Shown piece after piece: positions 7,124 through 12,999 of a stretch of 12,999 nt of DNA. Source of the DNA: Victivallales bacterium (GTDB lineage: Bacteria; Verrucomicrobiota; Lentisphaeria; Victivallales; SZUA-371); the NCBI GenBank assembly GCA_028691155.1, contig JAQUZV010000037.1, positions 1 to 12,999 of the forward strand. Direction: 5' to 3'. A model generated the notes under the pieces. That model was not told the origin of the DNA and did not search any database. It saw only the letters and a list, made by a program, of their open reading frames with translations. Each line of letters opens with the position of its first letter. Within the stretch, counting starts at the first letter, position 1. Made by a program: the position numbers and the translations under genes.

Positions 7124-7762
7124 TCAACGTTTGGTGCCGGTAATCAACCACCGCGTCTCGCGTTCATTCAAAATCAACTGCAACTCGTCATAACCGGCAA
7201 AGAGTGTTTCAATCTCTTCCCGGGAATAGAACGAGTGGGGCAAGCCTTTTTCCGGCCCGGTCACCGGCAGACAGGTGCCATCCTCCAGCATCTCGTGTTC
7301 CGCCATCATGCTCCAATGTTGCATACTGGCGGCATCGGGCAGCGACACGAAAATCTTCCCGCCGGGCACCAGCGCGGCCAAAATTTGCGTCAGCAATGCC
7401 GCCACCTGTTTTTTTCTCCCGTGATGCAGCACACAATGCGATAAAATAAAATCGTAAGCCGCTTCCGGCAGTGGATATTCGTACATATCGGCCAGAATAA
7501 GTTGTCCCCGATGATCGAGTCGTTTCGCCGCCGCGGCCAACGCCGCTTCACTGGAATCGAGTCCGGTGGTTTCAAAACCACATTGCTGCAGAAATTGCAG
7601 ATACAACCCCATGCCGCAACCGATGTCCAGCGCACGGTGCAGCGGAAACACCGCATGCCGCACATAGTGCACCAGTTCCGGGTTCAACTCGTCGGTAATC
7701 GTCCCCCAGGGCGCACCGCCGGCCAGGTAATTTTTATAGATGTCATTCCATATCGTACTCAT
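7124..7762 (-). CDS. Class I SAM-dependent methyltransferase
   Basis: This 212-residue protein has the Rossmann-type methyltransferase core: SAM-binding motif I ALDIGCGMG (44-52), the acidic end of strand 2 in TGLDSS, an acidic motif ILADMYEY (88-95), and motif IV/post-IV DFILSHCVLHH followed by LVPGGKIFVSLPD. The N-terminus WNDIYKNYLAGGAPWG resembles small-molecule methyltransferases of the Methyltransf_11/25 and tellurite/thiopurine types. The substrate cannot be read from the sequence. Its ATG overlaps the stop codon of the MlaD-like gene (ATGA, 7762-7759), and a GGAGG site lies 6 bases upstream within that gene, so translation is probably coupled. It is the last gene of the mla operon; whether it acts on lipids or is a passenger is unknown. 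Confidence 0.87.
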   Translation of the reverse strand: MSTIWNDIYKNYLAGGAPWGTITDELNPELVHYVRHAVFPLHRALDIGCGMGLYLQFLQQCGFETTGLDSSEAALAAAAKRLDHRGQLILADMYEYPLPEAAYDFILSHCVLHHGRKKQVAALLTQILAALVPGGKIFVSLPDAASMQHWSMMAEHEMLEDGTCLPVTGPEKGLPHSFYSREEIETLFAGYDELQLILNERETRWLITGTKR

Positions 7763-8799
7763 TGGGCGCCTCCGGACGCCGGAGCGGCGGCCGACGACGG
7801 CAGAAACTTCGTCTTGATCCGATCGCCGCGGCCGGTAAGCGGGGGATTCTGTTTGCCGCGCAACAGGACACTGGGATCGTCATCGACCGTATTGACCAGT
7901 TCGGTAATGGAGTCGAGCGTCTGATCCATCCGCAACAAGGTATTGATAATGGCCATCTTGGTTTCCGAAACCGAATTGAGCGAATTGCGGAACGCCTCGC
8001 TGGTCTTGGAAATTTTAGCCGCTTCAATTTCCTGTTTGACCTGAACAATCAGTTCATTGAAATTGCGCAGATCGGAGGAGAGCAGATTGAACATCTCGTC
8101 GAGCTTCTTGGGCGTCAGTGTCTTGTTGACGTTGCCCAGGCTCTGGTCGAGCTTCTGCGCCACCTGTTCGAGGTGGGCAATGGTCCGGGTGATTTTCGGG
8201 TCGCTCAGGATGTTGTTGGTATGCTTCAGAATCGAGGAGAGCTCCCGGCTGATTTCCGGAATGTTGATCGAAGCAATGTTGCTGAGCGACTGGTTGATCA
8301 TTTTGACGATGTTCTGGAACATCGACTGCCGCGACGGAATATAGCATCCGGCCACCCCGTCCGGCTGCGGCAACGGGGTAAAGTTTTTCTCGTCATTGAC
8401 ATAATCGAGTTCGACATATTTCATGCCGGTAATGCCGACATACTCCAGCCCGCAGGTCAGGCCGCGCTTCATCTGTTCCTGCAACATCCGGTTCAGACTT
8501 TTCATGTCCATCTGACGGTCGTTTTCGGTTTTAAACACGGACACATCCAGTTCCATCTGAACGATAATCAGCTCCTCCTCGCCGCGGACAAGGATTCGGG
8601 ACACTTTGCCGACCGGCACCCCCCGGTATTTGACCGCCGAGCCGACACTCAAGCCTTGAATGCTGGTCTTGAAGACGGTGTAAACCGGCATGCTTGTCTT
8701 GAACATTTCCGACAGTCCGAAAACGAACAGCGAAGAGATCAGCAGCACCAGCGCCACGATCACGAACAATCCCAGTTTGAATTTATTGGCTTCAAGCAT
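7759..8799 (-). CDS. mlaD: MlaD-family (MCE domain) lipid-transport substrate-binding protein
   Basis: The 346-residue protein begins with a short cytoplasmic segment and one membrane helix (about 8-29). An MCE/MlaD domain follows (about 37-115; KTSIQGLSVGSAVKYRGVPV then GKVSRI is the family hallmark), and then a long helical C-terminal region (about 160-310). The tail ends in PSVLLRGK and a Pro/Ala-rich segment. MlaD-type proteins form a periplasmic hexameric ring over the MlaE permease and pass phospholipids or other hydrophobic molecules between membranes. This one is longer than E. coli MlaD (about 183 residues), as in the PqiB/Mce-like and organic-solvent-resistance (Ttg2C-like) proteins with helical extensions that may reach across the periplasm. 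GAGG is about 14 bases upstream, so the ribosome-binding site is weak. It follows mlaF by 19 bases. Confidence 0.9.
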   Translation of the reverse strand: MLEANKFKLGLFVIVALVLLISSLFVFGLSEMFKTSMPVYTVFKTSIQGLSVGSAVKYRGVPVGKVSRILVRGEEELIIVQMELDVSVFKTENDRQMDMKSLNRMLQEQMKRGLTCGLEYVGITGMKYVELDYVNDEKNFTPLPQPDGVAGCYIPSRQSMFQNIVKMINQSLSNIASINIPEISRELSSILKHTNNILSDPKITRTIAHLEQVAQKLDQSLGNVNKTLTPKKLDEMFNLLSSDLRNFNELIVQVKQEIEAAKISKTSEAFRNSLNSVSETKMAIINTLLRMDQTLDSITELVNTVDDDPSVLLRGKQNPPLTGRGDRIKTKFLPSSAAAPASGGAQ

Positions 8800-8818
8800 T
8801 TTTACGCGACAGTCCTCA

Positions 8819-9586
8819 TTAGTTGCAATAACGCAAATTGTTTCGGTTCAAGAACGACTTCACCCACGGATTGGCGGATTTTTCCCGCAACTCCCGCGGA
8901 TCGCCGTCGGCCACGACCCCCTTGGTGCGTTTGTCCAGAATCAAACAGCGGTCGGCGATGGCGAAAATGCTGTCGAGTTCATGGGTGACAATGATGAAAG
9001 TAGCCCCCAATTTATCTTTCAGGTGCAGAATCAAACGGTCGAGATCCGCGGACGTCAGCGGATCCAGCCCGGCCGACGGTTCGTCGAAAAACAACAGTTC
9101 CGGTTCCAGCGCCAACGCCCGGGCCAGACCGGCACGCTTACGCATGCCGCCGCTGAGTTCGGCCGGATAGTAGTTGTCGAATCCGTCCAGTTCCACCATA
9201 GCCAGTTTTTCCCGGGCGGCGGCGATCCGCTGCGGTCGGGTCATGGCGGTGAACTCCTCCAGCGGCAACATTACGTTCTCCAGCAACGTCAGGGAGCCGA
9301 ACAGCGCCCCGCTCTGATAGGTGACGCCGAAACCGCGCATCATCAGGTCCTTCTCCTTCGGCGTCGCCGTGACAATGCTGCGTCCCTGAATCATGATGTC
9401 GCCGCTGAACGGGCGGTACAGGCCAATCAGATGTTTGAGCAAAGTGCTTTTGCCGCAACCGGAGCCTCCCAGAATAGTACAGATACCACCGCGATCGATG
9501 GCGAAAGAGAGGTCTTTCAACACAATATTCTCACCATAACCAATGGTCAGATTGCAAACCTCCACGATGGGCAATGCTTTTTCCAT
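8819..9586 (-). CDS. mlaF: MlaF-type ABC transporter ATP-binding protein
   Basis: This 255-residue ATPase carries all ABC motifs: Walker A GGSGCGKST (40-48), Q-loop Gln91, signature LSGGM (144-148), Walker B LLFFDEP (164-170) with catalytic Glu169, D-loop SAGLDP and H-loop His202. The run SGGMRKRAGLARALALEPE then FFDEPSAGLDP is typical of the MlaF/Ttg2A group. It powers lipid movement through the MlaE-like permease, bound to the cytoplasmic face of the inner membrane. AGGAG lies inside the end of mlaE, about 12 bases before the ATG, so the two are probably translationally linked (7-base gap). Length is normal for the family. Confidence 0.94.
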   Translation of the reverse strand: MEKALPIVEVCNLTIGYGENIVLKDLSFAIDRGGICTILGGSGCGKSTLLKHLIGLYRPFSGDIMIQGRSIVTATPKEKDLMMRGFGVTYQSGALFGSLTLLENVMLPLEEFTAMTRPQRIAAAREKLAMVELDGFDNYYPAELSGGMRKRAGLARALALEPELLFFDEPSAGLDPLTSADLDRLILHLKDKLGATFIIVTHELDSIFAIADRCLILDKRTKGVVADGDPRELREKSANPWVKSFLNRNNLRYCN

Positions 9587-9593
9587 GGCCGGC

Positions 9594-10421
9594 TTATTCT
9601 CCTATCATGCTGTAAAAGAACGTCAGGACAAAGTCGGCAATGACAATCCAAAAAATCGCGCTCACCACCGTTGACGTTGCCGCCCGGCCCACCCCCTGGG
9701 CATCATTGCCCGCACTGAACCCGCGCCGGCAGCCGATCACCGTGATAATGAAAGCAAACACAAAACTTTTCAACAATCCCAACAGAAAAGCCAGCGGGGT
9801 AATCGCCGCGGTGGCGCGATTGTAATAGACCACCACCGGCAACCCGAGTTTCAACACCGCAATAATCATCCCGCCGAAAATACCGACAATGTCGCCGAAC
9901 ACCGTCAACAGCGGCATGACCAGCAACATGGCCAGCAACTTGGGCAGCACCAGAAAGCGCACCGGATTCAGTCCCATCGTCCGTAATGCGTCGAGCTCCT
10001 CGCCCACTTTCATGGTCCCGATTTCGGCGGCAAAAGCCGACCCGGCGCGACCGGTGCAGATCATGGCCACCATCAACGGCCCCATTTCCTTGACGATAAC
10101 CAGCGAAACAAAATCGGCAATAAAAACGTCACCCCCATATTTCTGCAGTTGCATGGCCGACTGAAAACCCAGGATAATCCCCATCAGGATGCAGATCATC
10201 ACCACGATCGGCACGGCATCGGTTCCGCACATATCCATATAATAGAGCGTTTCCCGGCGCCGGATACGACGGGGATGGCGAACGGCGTCCCATACCACCA
10301 GAGTCAGCTCCCCGGTAAAAATCACCATCCGGATCAGGTCGTTGACAATATTCTGCACGAACGAACCGACATCTTCAATCCGTCCTTCCATGCGCTGATC
10401 GATATCAAAAGGCATCGACAT
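9594..10421 (-). CDS. mlaE: MlaE-type ABC transporter permease
   Basis: The 275-residue membrane protein has an amphipathic N-terminal region and about five to six hydrophobic segments (roughly 67-90, 104-123, 155-176, 178-198, 207-232, 250-270). The MlaE signature GRAGSAFAAEIGTMKVGEEL then DALRTMG spans 124-150; this coupling region contacts the ATPase. It forms the inner-membrane channel of a lipid transporter with MlaF and the MlaD ring. The ribosome-binding sequence before the ATG at 10421 is poor, and an alternative ATG two codons later has none better, so the start is only moderately certain. It is the first gene of the operon mlaE-mlaF-mlaD-methyltransferase. No MlaB (STAS) or MlaC partner is seen in the window. 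Confidence 0.92.
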   Translation of the reverse strand: MSMPFDIDQRMEGRIEDVGSFVQNIVNDLIRMVIFTGELTLVVWDAVRHPRRIRRRETLYYMDMCGTDAVPIVVMICILMGIILGFQSAMQLQKYGGDVFIADFVSLVIVKEMGPLMVAMICTGRAGSAFAAEIGTMKVGEELDALRTMGLNPVRFLVLPKLLAMLLVMPLLTVFGDIVGIFGGMIIAVLKLGLPVVVYYNRATAAITPLAFLLGLLKSFVFAFIITVIGCRRGFSAGNDAQGVGRAATSTVVSAIFWIVIADFVLTFFYSMIGE

Positions 10422-10468
10422 TTTATGGCTGTAATCCCCATAAATGATGTAATCTATCTTAAATTATA

Positions 10469-10496
10469 AATATATGCCGCGGACGCGAAAAGTCAA
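10469..10496 (-). promoter_or_regulatory. Sigma-70-like promoter of the mla operon
   Basis: On the minus strand TTGACT (10496-10491) and TATATT (10474-10469) are 16 bases apart. Each matches the consensus at five of six positions. The start of transcription would be near 10462, with a leader of about 40 bases before mlaE. The gap 10497-10665 has no gene I can support. It contains a palindrome CGACCGGTCG (10561-10570) and a loose inverted repeat GTTGCCG/CGGCAAC (10608-10614/10634-10640) of unknown meaning. Confidence 0.6.
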
Positions 10497-10665
10497 AGCC
10501 ATCCCCCTTGCCGTACTAATTTCCCCACCATAAAAAAATATCATAATCACCCGATCGATACGACCGGTCGTTCGGCAGTCTCCGGCGATGAAAATAAGGA
10601 TTATATTGTTGCCGGTAAAATACTTATCCATATCGGCAACAAAATAAAAGCGGCAGGCAAGGCAC

Positions 10666-10703
10666 AAAAAAACCGTACGCTCCGTTTTTCCCGGACCGTA
10701 CGG
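10666..10703 (-). terminator. Intrinsic terminator of rpsT
   Basis: CCGTACGCTCCG (10673-10684) and CGGACCGTACGG (10692-10703) pair as 7 bp, one mismatch, then 4 bp, with a 7-base loop. On the minus strand seven T follow (10672-10666). It lies 15 bases after the rpsT stop codon and separates rpsT from the mla operon promoter. Confidence 0.9.
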
Positions 10704-10718
10704 CAAAAAAAACAAAAC

Positions 10719-10985
10719 TTATTTGCCCATGGCTCCGAACAACTTCTGAAGCTGAGCCTTCTTGCGGTCGGCTTTGTTCTTGTGGAACACGCCGTCCTTG
10801 GCATTCTTGTCCAGACGGGACAGACAGGTATTCAGCGCTTCCCCGGCGACATTCACATCACCGTCGGCCACCGCGCTGCGGAATTTCTTTTCGAACGTGG
10901 CGAAAGCGCTTTTCTTGGATTTGTTGCGGATATTCGCCAGCTTGCTGGTCCGGTTTCTCTTCAATGCGGACTTGGTATGAGCCAT
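10719..10985 (-). CDS. rpsT: 30S ribosomal protein S20
   Basis: This 88-residue, strongly basic helical protein begins MAHTKSALKRNRTSKLANIR. It matches S20 in length, in the N-terminal (A/N)xKSAxKR pattern, and in the C-terminal GVFHKNKADRKKAQLQK segment (the conserved 'G.iHkN.A.rkks.l' motif). S20 binds 16S rRNA early in 30S assembly. The ATG at 10985 is preceded by AAGGG with a suitable spacer. The gene is a single-gene unit with a strong terminator, typical for rpsT. Confidence 0.96.
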   Translation of the reverse strand: MAHTKSALKRNRTSKLANIRNKSKKSAFATFEKKFRSAVADGDVNVAGEALNTCLSRLDKNAKDGVFHKNKADRKKAQLQKLFGAMGK

Positions 10986-11076
10986 TATTCAACCCTTCTG
11001 CTTATTAAAATATACCATTGAATTTATTGTATCCTGCTCTCCGGTGGACTGAGACTGAGCACCATTGAAGCAGCTT

Positions 11077-11104
11077 AATTTAGGCCTTAATTCGTAATAG
11101 TCAA
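11077..11104 (-). promoter_or_regulatory. Possible rpsT promoter
   Basis: On the minus strand TTGACT (11104-11099; five of six) and TAAATT (11082-11077; four of six) are 16 bases apart. This would give an rpsT leader of about 85 bases. A second weak -10 candidate, TATATT, lies closer to the gene without a good -35. The left inverted repeat of the DUF1670 segment begins only 45 bases upstream of this promoter. Confidence 0.35.
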
Positions 11105-11148
11105 GTCCGTAAAGTCGGGAGTTGATACTTTTTTACCACAATTTCCGA

Positions 11149-11165
11149 TTAGGGCATTTGTCCGG
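11149..11165 (+). repeat. Left outer inverted repeat of the DUF1670 segment
   Basis: TTAGGGCATTTGTCCGG. It matches the reverse complement of 12980-12996 at 14 of 17 positions. Extending one base outward (11148 with 12997) adds a further match, giving 15 of 18. Confidence 0.6.
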
Positions 11166-11188
11166 GAGGTCTGAAAGGACTTGAAAAA

Positions 11189-11203
11189 GCTGGCGTTTGA
11201 ACC
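11189..11203 (+). repeat. Left inner inverted repeat, between the DUF1670 outer repeat and the first gene
   Basis: GCTGGCGTTTGAACC corresponds to the reverse complement of 12965-12978 with one substitution and one inserted base. It lies between a possible -35 TTGAAA (11181-11186) and a weak -10 (TATTTA, 11205-11210), so it may also act as an operator for the first gene. Confidence 0.5.
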
Positions 11204-11244
11204 TTATTTATTGGTTATCAAGACAAAAAAAAGGAGCAAACGCC

Positions 11245-12123
11245 ATGGGACAAGTTACACGATCAAATCGCGATGCGCAAGAACAAAGACTGAAAATAAA
11301 AACGCTGAGTCAGCAGATGAAGAATCTGGCGGTAAGCGGAACCGGGATCAGTCCGTGGGAAGCGGAAGTACTGGTAGAAACGATTGAAGAGGTTTATTTC
11401 AGTAATCCGGAGTTGCGCGAAGCACGACAGGGGCAGTTGCGTTATTCCTGTGTTACGGCGACGGAACCGCCGGGCAAACCGGTGGGGGAATGTCAGATGG
11501 TTACCGTCATCGTCACCTTGTTTGAAGACTGCGACAAGTTGAATTTGAGTTATCGTGACAAGGACGCGAGCATTGAGATGCGCCGCCGCCGGTTACTGCG
11601 GGTTACCGCGGAGGCGCGGGAACAGAAAGGTCTGCTTTCGCAGGAAGACCTGGCGGAAATATTGATGTGCGACGTGCGAACGATCCGCCGCGACATTGCG
11701 GCGTTGCGGCGACTGGAAATCGTGGTGCCGACGCGCGGCACGGTCAAGGACATCGGCCCGGGTGTAACCCATCGGGCGCTGGCGGTGCGTTTATGGCTGG
11801 AGGGCAAAGAACCGACCGAGATTGCGCGTCATATCCAGCACAGTATCAAAGCGGTAGAGAACTATCTGGAAAAGTTCAAACGCGTAAGCTATCTGCGGCG
11901 CAAGGGTTTTACGGACTTCGAAATCGCCCGTACGGTGGGGATCTCAAATGCCGCCACGGCCACGTTCGTCGAGTTTTACAATCTTTATAAAAACCAGGCC
12001 ATGTTCGCCAATCGGATGGAAGAAATTGAGATTGTCGGCGCACAGTCTTATCAGGCCCAGGACGAAAAAAAAGAATTTCCTATGTCGAAAATCTTTACGA
12101 GCGCAAGGCAGGTGAAGCCATGA
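11245..12123 (+). CDS. DUF1670-type multi-helix-turn-helix protein, copy 1
   Basis: The 292-residue protein matches my recollection of the uncharacterised DUF1670 family. After an N-terminal helical region (about 35-58) and a strand-like stretch (MVTVIVTLFEDCDK, 85-98), the C-terminal half holds three helix-turn-helix-like segments: LSQEDLAEILMCDVRTIRRD (131-150), PTEIARHIQHSIKAVENYL (190-208) and FTDFEIARTVGISNAATATF (222-241). The motif VPTRGTVKDIGPGVTHR (161-177) lies between the first two. No catalytic residues of a known recombinase or nuclease are evident, so DNA binding is the only inferred activity. I chose the ATG at 11245 because AAGGAG (11231-11236) is 8 bases upstream; an in-frame upstream start at 11197 has no such site. 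Full-length paralogue of the next gene and overlapping it by 4 bases (ATGA). Confidence 0.75.
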   Translation: MGQVTRSNRDAQEQRLKIKTLSQQMKNLAVSGTGISPWEAEVLVETIEEVYFSNPELREARQGQLRYSCVTATEPPGKPVGECQMVTVIVTLFEDCDKLNLSYRDKDASIEMRRRRLLRVTAEAREQKGLLSQEDLAEILMCDVRTIRRDIAALRRLEIVVPTRGTVKDIGPGVTHRALAVRLWLEGKEPTEIARHIQHSIKAVENYLEKFKRVSYLRRKGFTDFEIARTVGISNAATATFVEFYNLYKNQAMFANRMEEIEIVGAQSYQAQDEKKEFPMSKIFTSARQVKP

Positions 12124-12965
12124 AACAACACCTTTCCGCCGCGCACGCCGCTTTCGGCCCGCAATCATTCAAGAACTTTGCCGGGGCGCTGTCCGCTTTT
12201 TTTGAGCAGGAATGCCCGCAACTCGGCGGCATCCGCACCCGTCAGGTGCTGGTCAAAAGCATCCTTGACATGGTCGAACAATTCTATCCCGAAACCACCC
12301 ATCTTCGTCCGGGGCAAATTTCCTGGCCCACCGTTCACAAGGACGAAAAGGGCTCCTACGGCAAATCGATTGCCAACACCCGGCTGACCTCGGTGGTTCT
12401 GGACTTGGTTCAAGCCGGCGATGCCGCCGAACGGGCGGAGGGCAAACGGCTGCGCGAGGTTAAAAAAGAAGCCGTCGCCCGTCTTTGCGTCCAGGCTTAC
12501 GAGCAAAACGGTTGTATGACCAATACCGAGTTGGCGGTTCTGCTCAAGATTTCGCCGTTCACCGTCGGCAAATATATTGCCGAATTTGAGCTTGAAAAAC
12601 AGACCGTGCTACCCCGGCGCGGCACGATTCATGACATGGGCCCGAGCCTCACTCATAAGAAAATTATCATTGAAAAACTGTTTATCGAACAACAAACCGT
12701 CCAGCAGGTCAGCCGCGAAACCTATCATTCCTTCCCGGCGATCGAACGCTATATCACCACATTCAAACAAATACTGCTCTGTTGGAAGAAAGGCATGTCG
12801 CTCGAGGAAATTGCTTTTTCGGTACGCAAAACCAAACGCCTCGTCAAAGAATATCTCAATATTATTGACGAATATAAGGAACGGAATTATATTCTTGATC
12901 GGTTGTTGGAGTTTGAAGTCAATATCGAGACTTCAATCGAAAAAAACATCAATCTGACACCATAG
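12120..12965 (+). CDS. DUF1670-type multi-helix-turn-helix protein, copy 2
   Basis: The 281-residue protein aligns with the preceding one over nearly its full length. LPRRGTIHDMGPSLTHK (164-180) corresponds to VPTRGTVKDIGPGVTHR there. The helix-turn-helix-like stretches MTNTELAVLLKISPFTVGKY (133-152), QTVQQVSRETYHSFPAIERY (192-211) and MSLEEIAFSVRKTKRLVKEY (226-245) match in order. The N-termini also correspond (LVKSILDMVEQFYP with LVETIEEVYFSNP). The copies have diverged strongly, so the duplication is old and the pair may work as a heteromer. The start overlaps the previous stop (ATGA), with AGGTGA a few bases upstream, implying translational coupling. The TAG stop (12963-12965) touches the right inner repeat. 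Function unknown; DNA binding is inferred. Confidence 0.75.
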   Translation: MKQHLSAAHAAFGPQSFKNFAGALSAFFEQECPQLGGIRTRQVLVKSILDMVEQFYPETTHLRPGQISWPTVHKDEKGSYGKSIANTRLTSVVLDLVQAGDAAERAEGKRLREVKKEAVARLCVQAYEQNGCMTNTELAVLLKISPFTVGKYIAEFELEKQTVLPRRGTIHDMGPSLTHKKIIIEKLFIEQQTVQQVSRETYHSFPAIERYITTFKQILLCWKKGMSLEEIAFSVRKTKRLVKEYLNIIDEYKERNYILDRLLEFEVNIETSIEKNINLTP

Positions 12966-12978
12966 GTCAAATGCCAGC
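12965..12978 (-). repeat. Right inner inverted repeat of the DUF1670 segment
   Basis: GGTCAAATGCCAGC begins at the last base of the copy-2 stop codon. Its core GGTCAAATGCC (12965-12975) recurs as GGTCAGATGCC (12982-12992), so the right end has two direct copies 17 bases apart. Both are inverted relative to the left end. Confidence 0.5.
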
Positions 12979-12979
12979 A

Positions 12980-12996
12980 CCGGTCAGATGCCCTTA
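12980..12996 (-). repeat. Right outer inverted repeat of the DUF1670 segment
   Basis: CCGGTCAGATGCCCTTA. It is the inverted partner of 11149-11165, with 14 of 17 positions matching. Only three bases (TTT) remain before the window ends. Confidence 0.6.
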
Positions 12997-12999
12997 TTT

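Larger units (their letters stand above)
11149..12996. mobile_element. Putative 1.85-kb insertion-like element carrying two DUF1670-type genes
   Basis: The two DUF1670-type genes lie between matching inverted repeats. The left outer block is TTAGGGCATTTGTCCGG (11149-11165). The right outer block, 12980-12996, read in reverse complement is TAAGGGCATCTGACCGG, 14 of 17 identical. An inner block follows at both ends: GCTGGCGTTTGAACC (11189-11203) and, in reverse complement of 12965-12978, GCTGGCATTTGACC. Size and terminal repeats suit an insertion element. No DDE, HUH, serine- or tyrosine-recombinase signature is visible in either protein, and the right side is cut off 3 bases after the repeat, so a target-site duplication cannot be confirmed. 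The repeats could instead be operators. Confidence 0.45.

Noticed and set aside
7762..8988. Long plus-strand open frame (408 codons) over mlaD and mlaF
   Set aside because: It is antisense to well-supported Mla genes; its composition is typical of a mirror frame.
10608..10640. GTTGCCG/CGGCAAC inverted repeat as a terminator or riboswitch
   Set aside because: Seven base pairs with a 19-base loop and no T-tract on either strand; not enough to call a function.
10464..10715. 83-codon open frame between rpsT and mlaE on the minus strand
   Set aside because: It spans the rpsT terminator and the mla promoter and has no ribosome-binding site; the protein has no recognisable feature.
12965..12992. 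Start of a CRISPR-like repeat array
   Set aside because: Only two 11-base copies at 17-base spacing, with no spacer-sized units; the inverted match to the left end explains them better.

Overview
The window looks like part of a Gram-negative bacterial chromosome of moderately high GC. It carries an MlaE/MlaF/MlaD lipid-transport cassette, which implies an outer membrane, and a sigma-54 regulatory unit. The product set would suit a PVC-type or other deep-branching anaerobic lineage (Lentisphaerota-like is a guess); nothing here fixes the taxon. No rRNA, tRNA or CRISPR array was found.

Layout, left to right. (1) Positions 1-1145, minus strand: the start of a glycosyltransferase gene running off the left edge, preceded by a coiled-coil C4 zinc-ribbon protein with a plausible sigma-70 promoter. 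(2) 1269-1842, minus: a small exported helical protein with a Tat-like signal and a 9-bp inverted repeat just upstream. (3) 1976-5494, minus: a three-gene thiol/sulfur operon. It encodes a cytosolic thioredoxin, an 816-residue fusion of CoA-disulfide/persulfide reductase, rhodanese, TusA and DsrE-like domains, and a membrane-anchored thioredoxin. It ends at a strong intrinsic terminator and begins at a good sigma-54 (-24/-12) promoter. (4) 5582-7075, plus: three palindromic sites and then the divergent gene for a PAS/AAA+/Fis sigma-54 activator whose PAS domain contains four cysteines. This activator very probably drives the sulfur operon. (5) 7124-10496, minus: an mlaE-mlaF-mlaD-methyltransferase operon with its own sigma-70-like promoter, facing the activator gene tail to tail. 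(6) 10666-10985, minus: rpsT (ribosomal protein S20) with its terminator. (7) 11149-12996, plus: two overlapping paralogous genes of the DUF1670 type, each rich in helix-turn-helix segments, flanked by matching inverted repeats about 1.85 kb apart. The segment has the size and form of an insertion element but shows no recognisable transposase.

The two most interesting points are the self-contained redox/sulfur regulon (cysteine-bearing sensor, palindromic activator sites, sigma-54 promoter, sulfur-relay fusion enzyme with two thioredoxins) and the DUF1670 pair between inverted repeats, which could be an undescribed mobile element or an autoregulated DNA-binding module.
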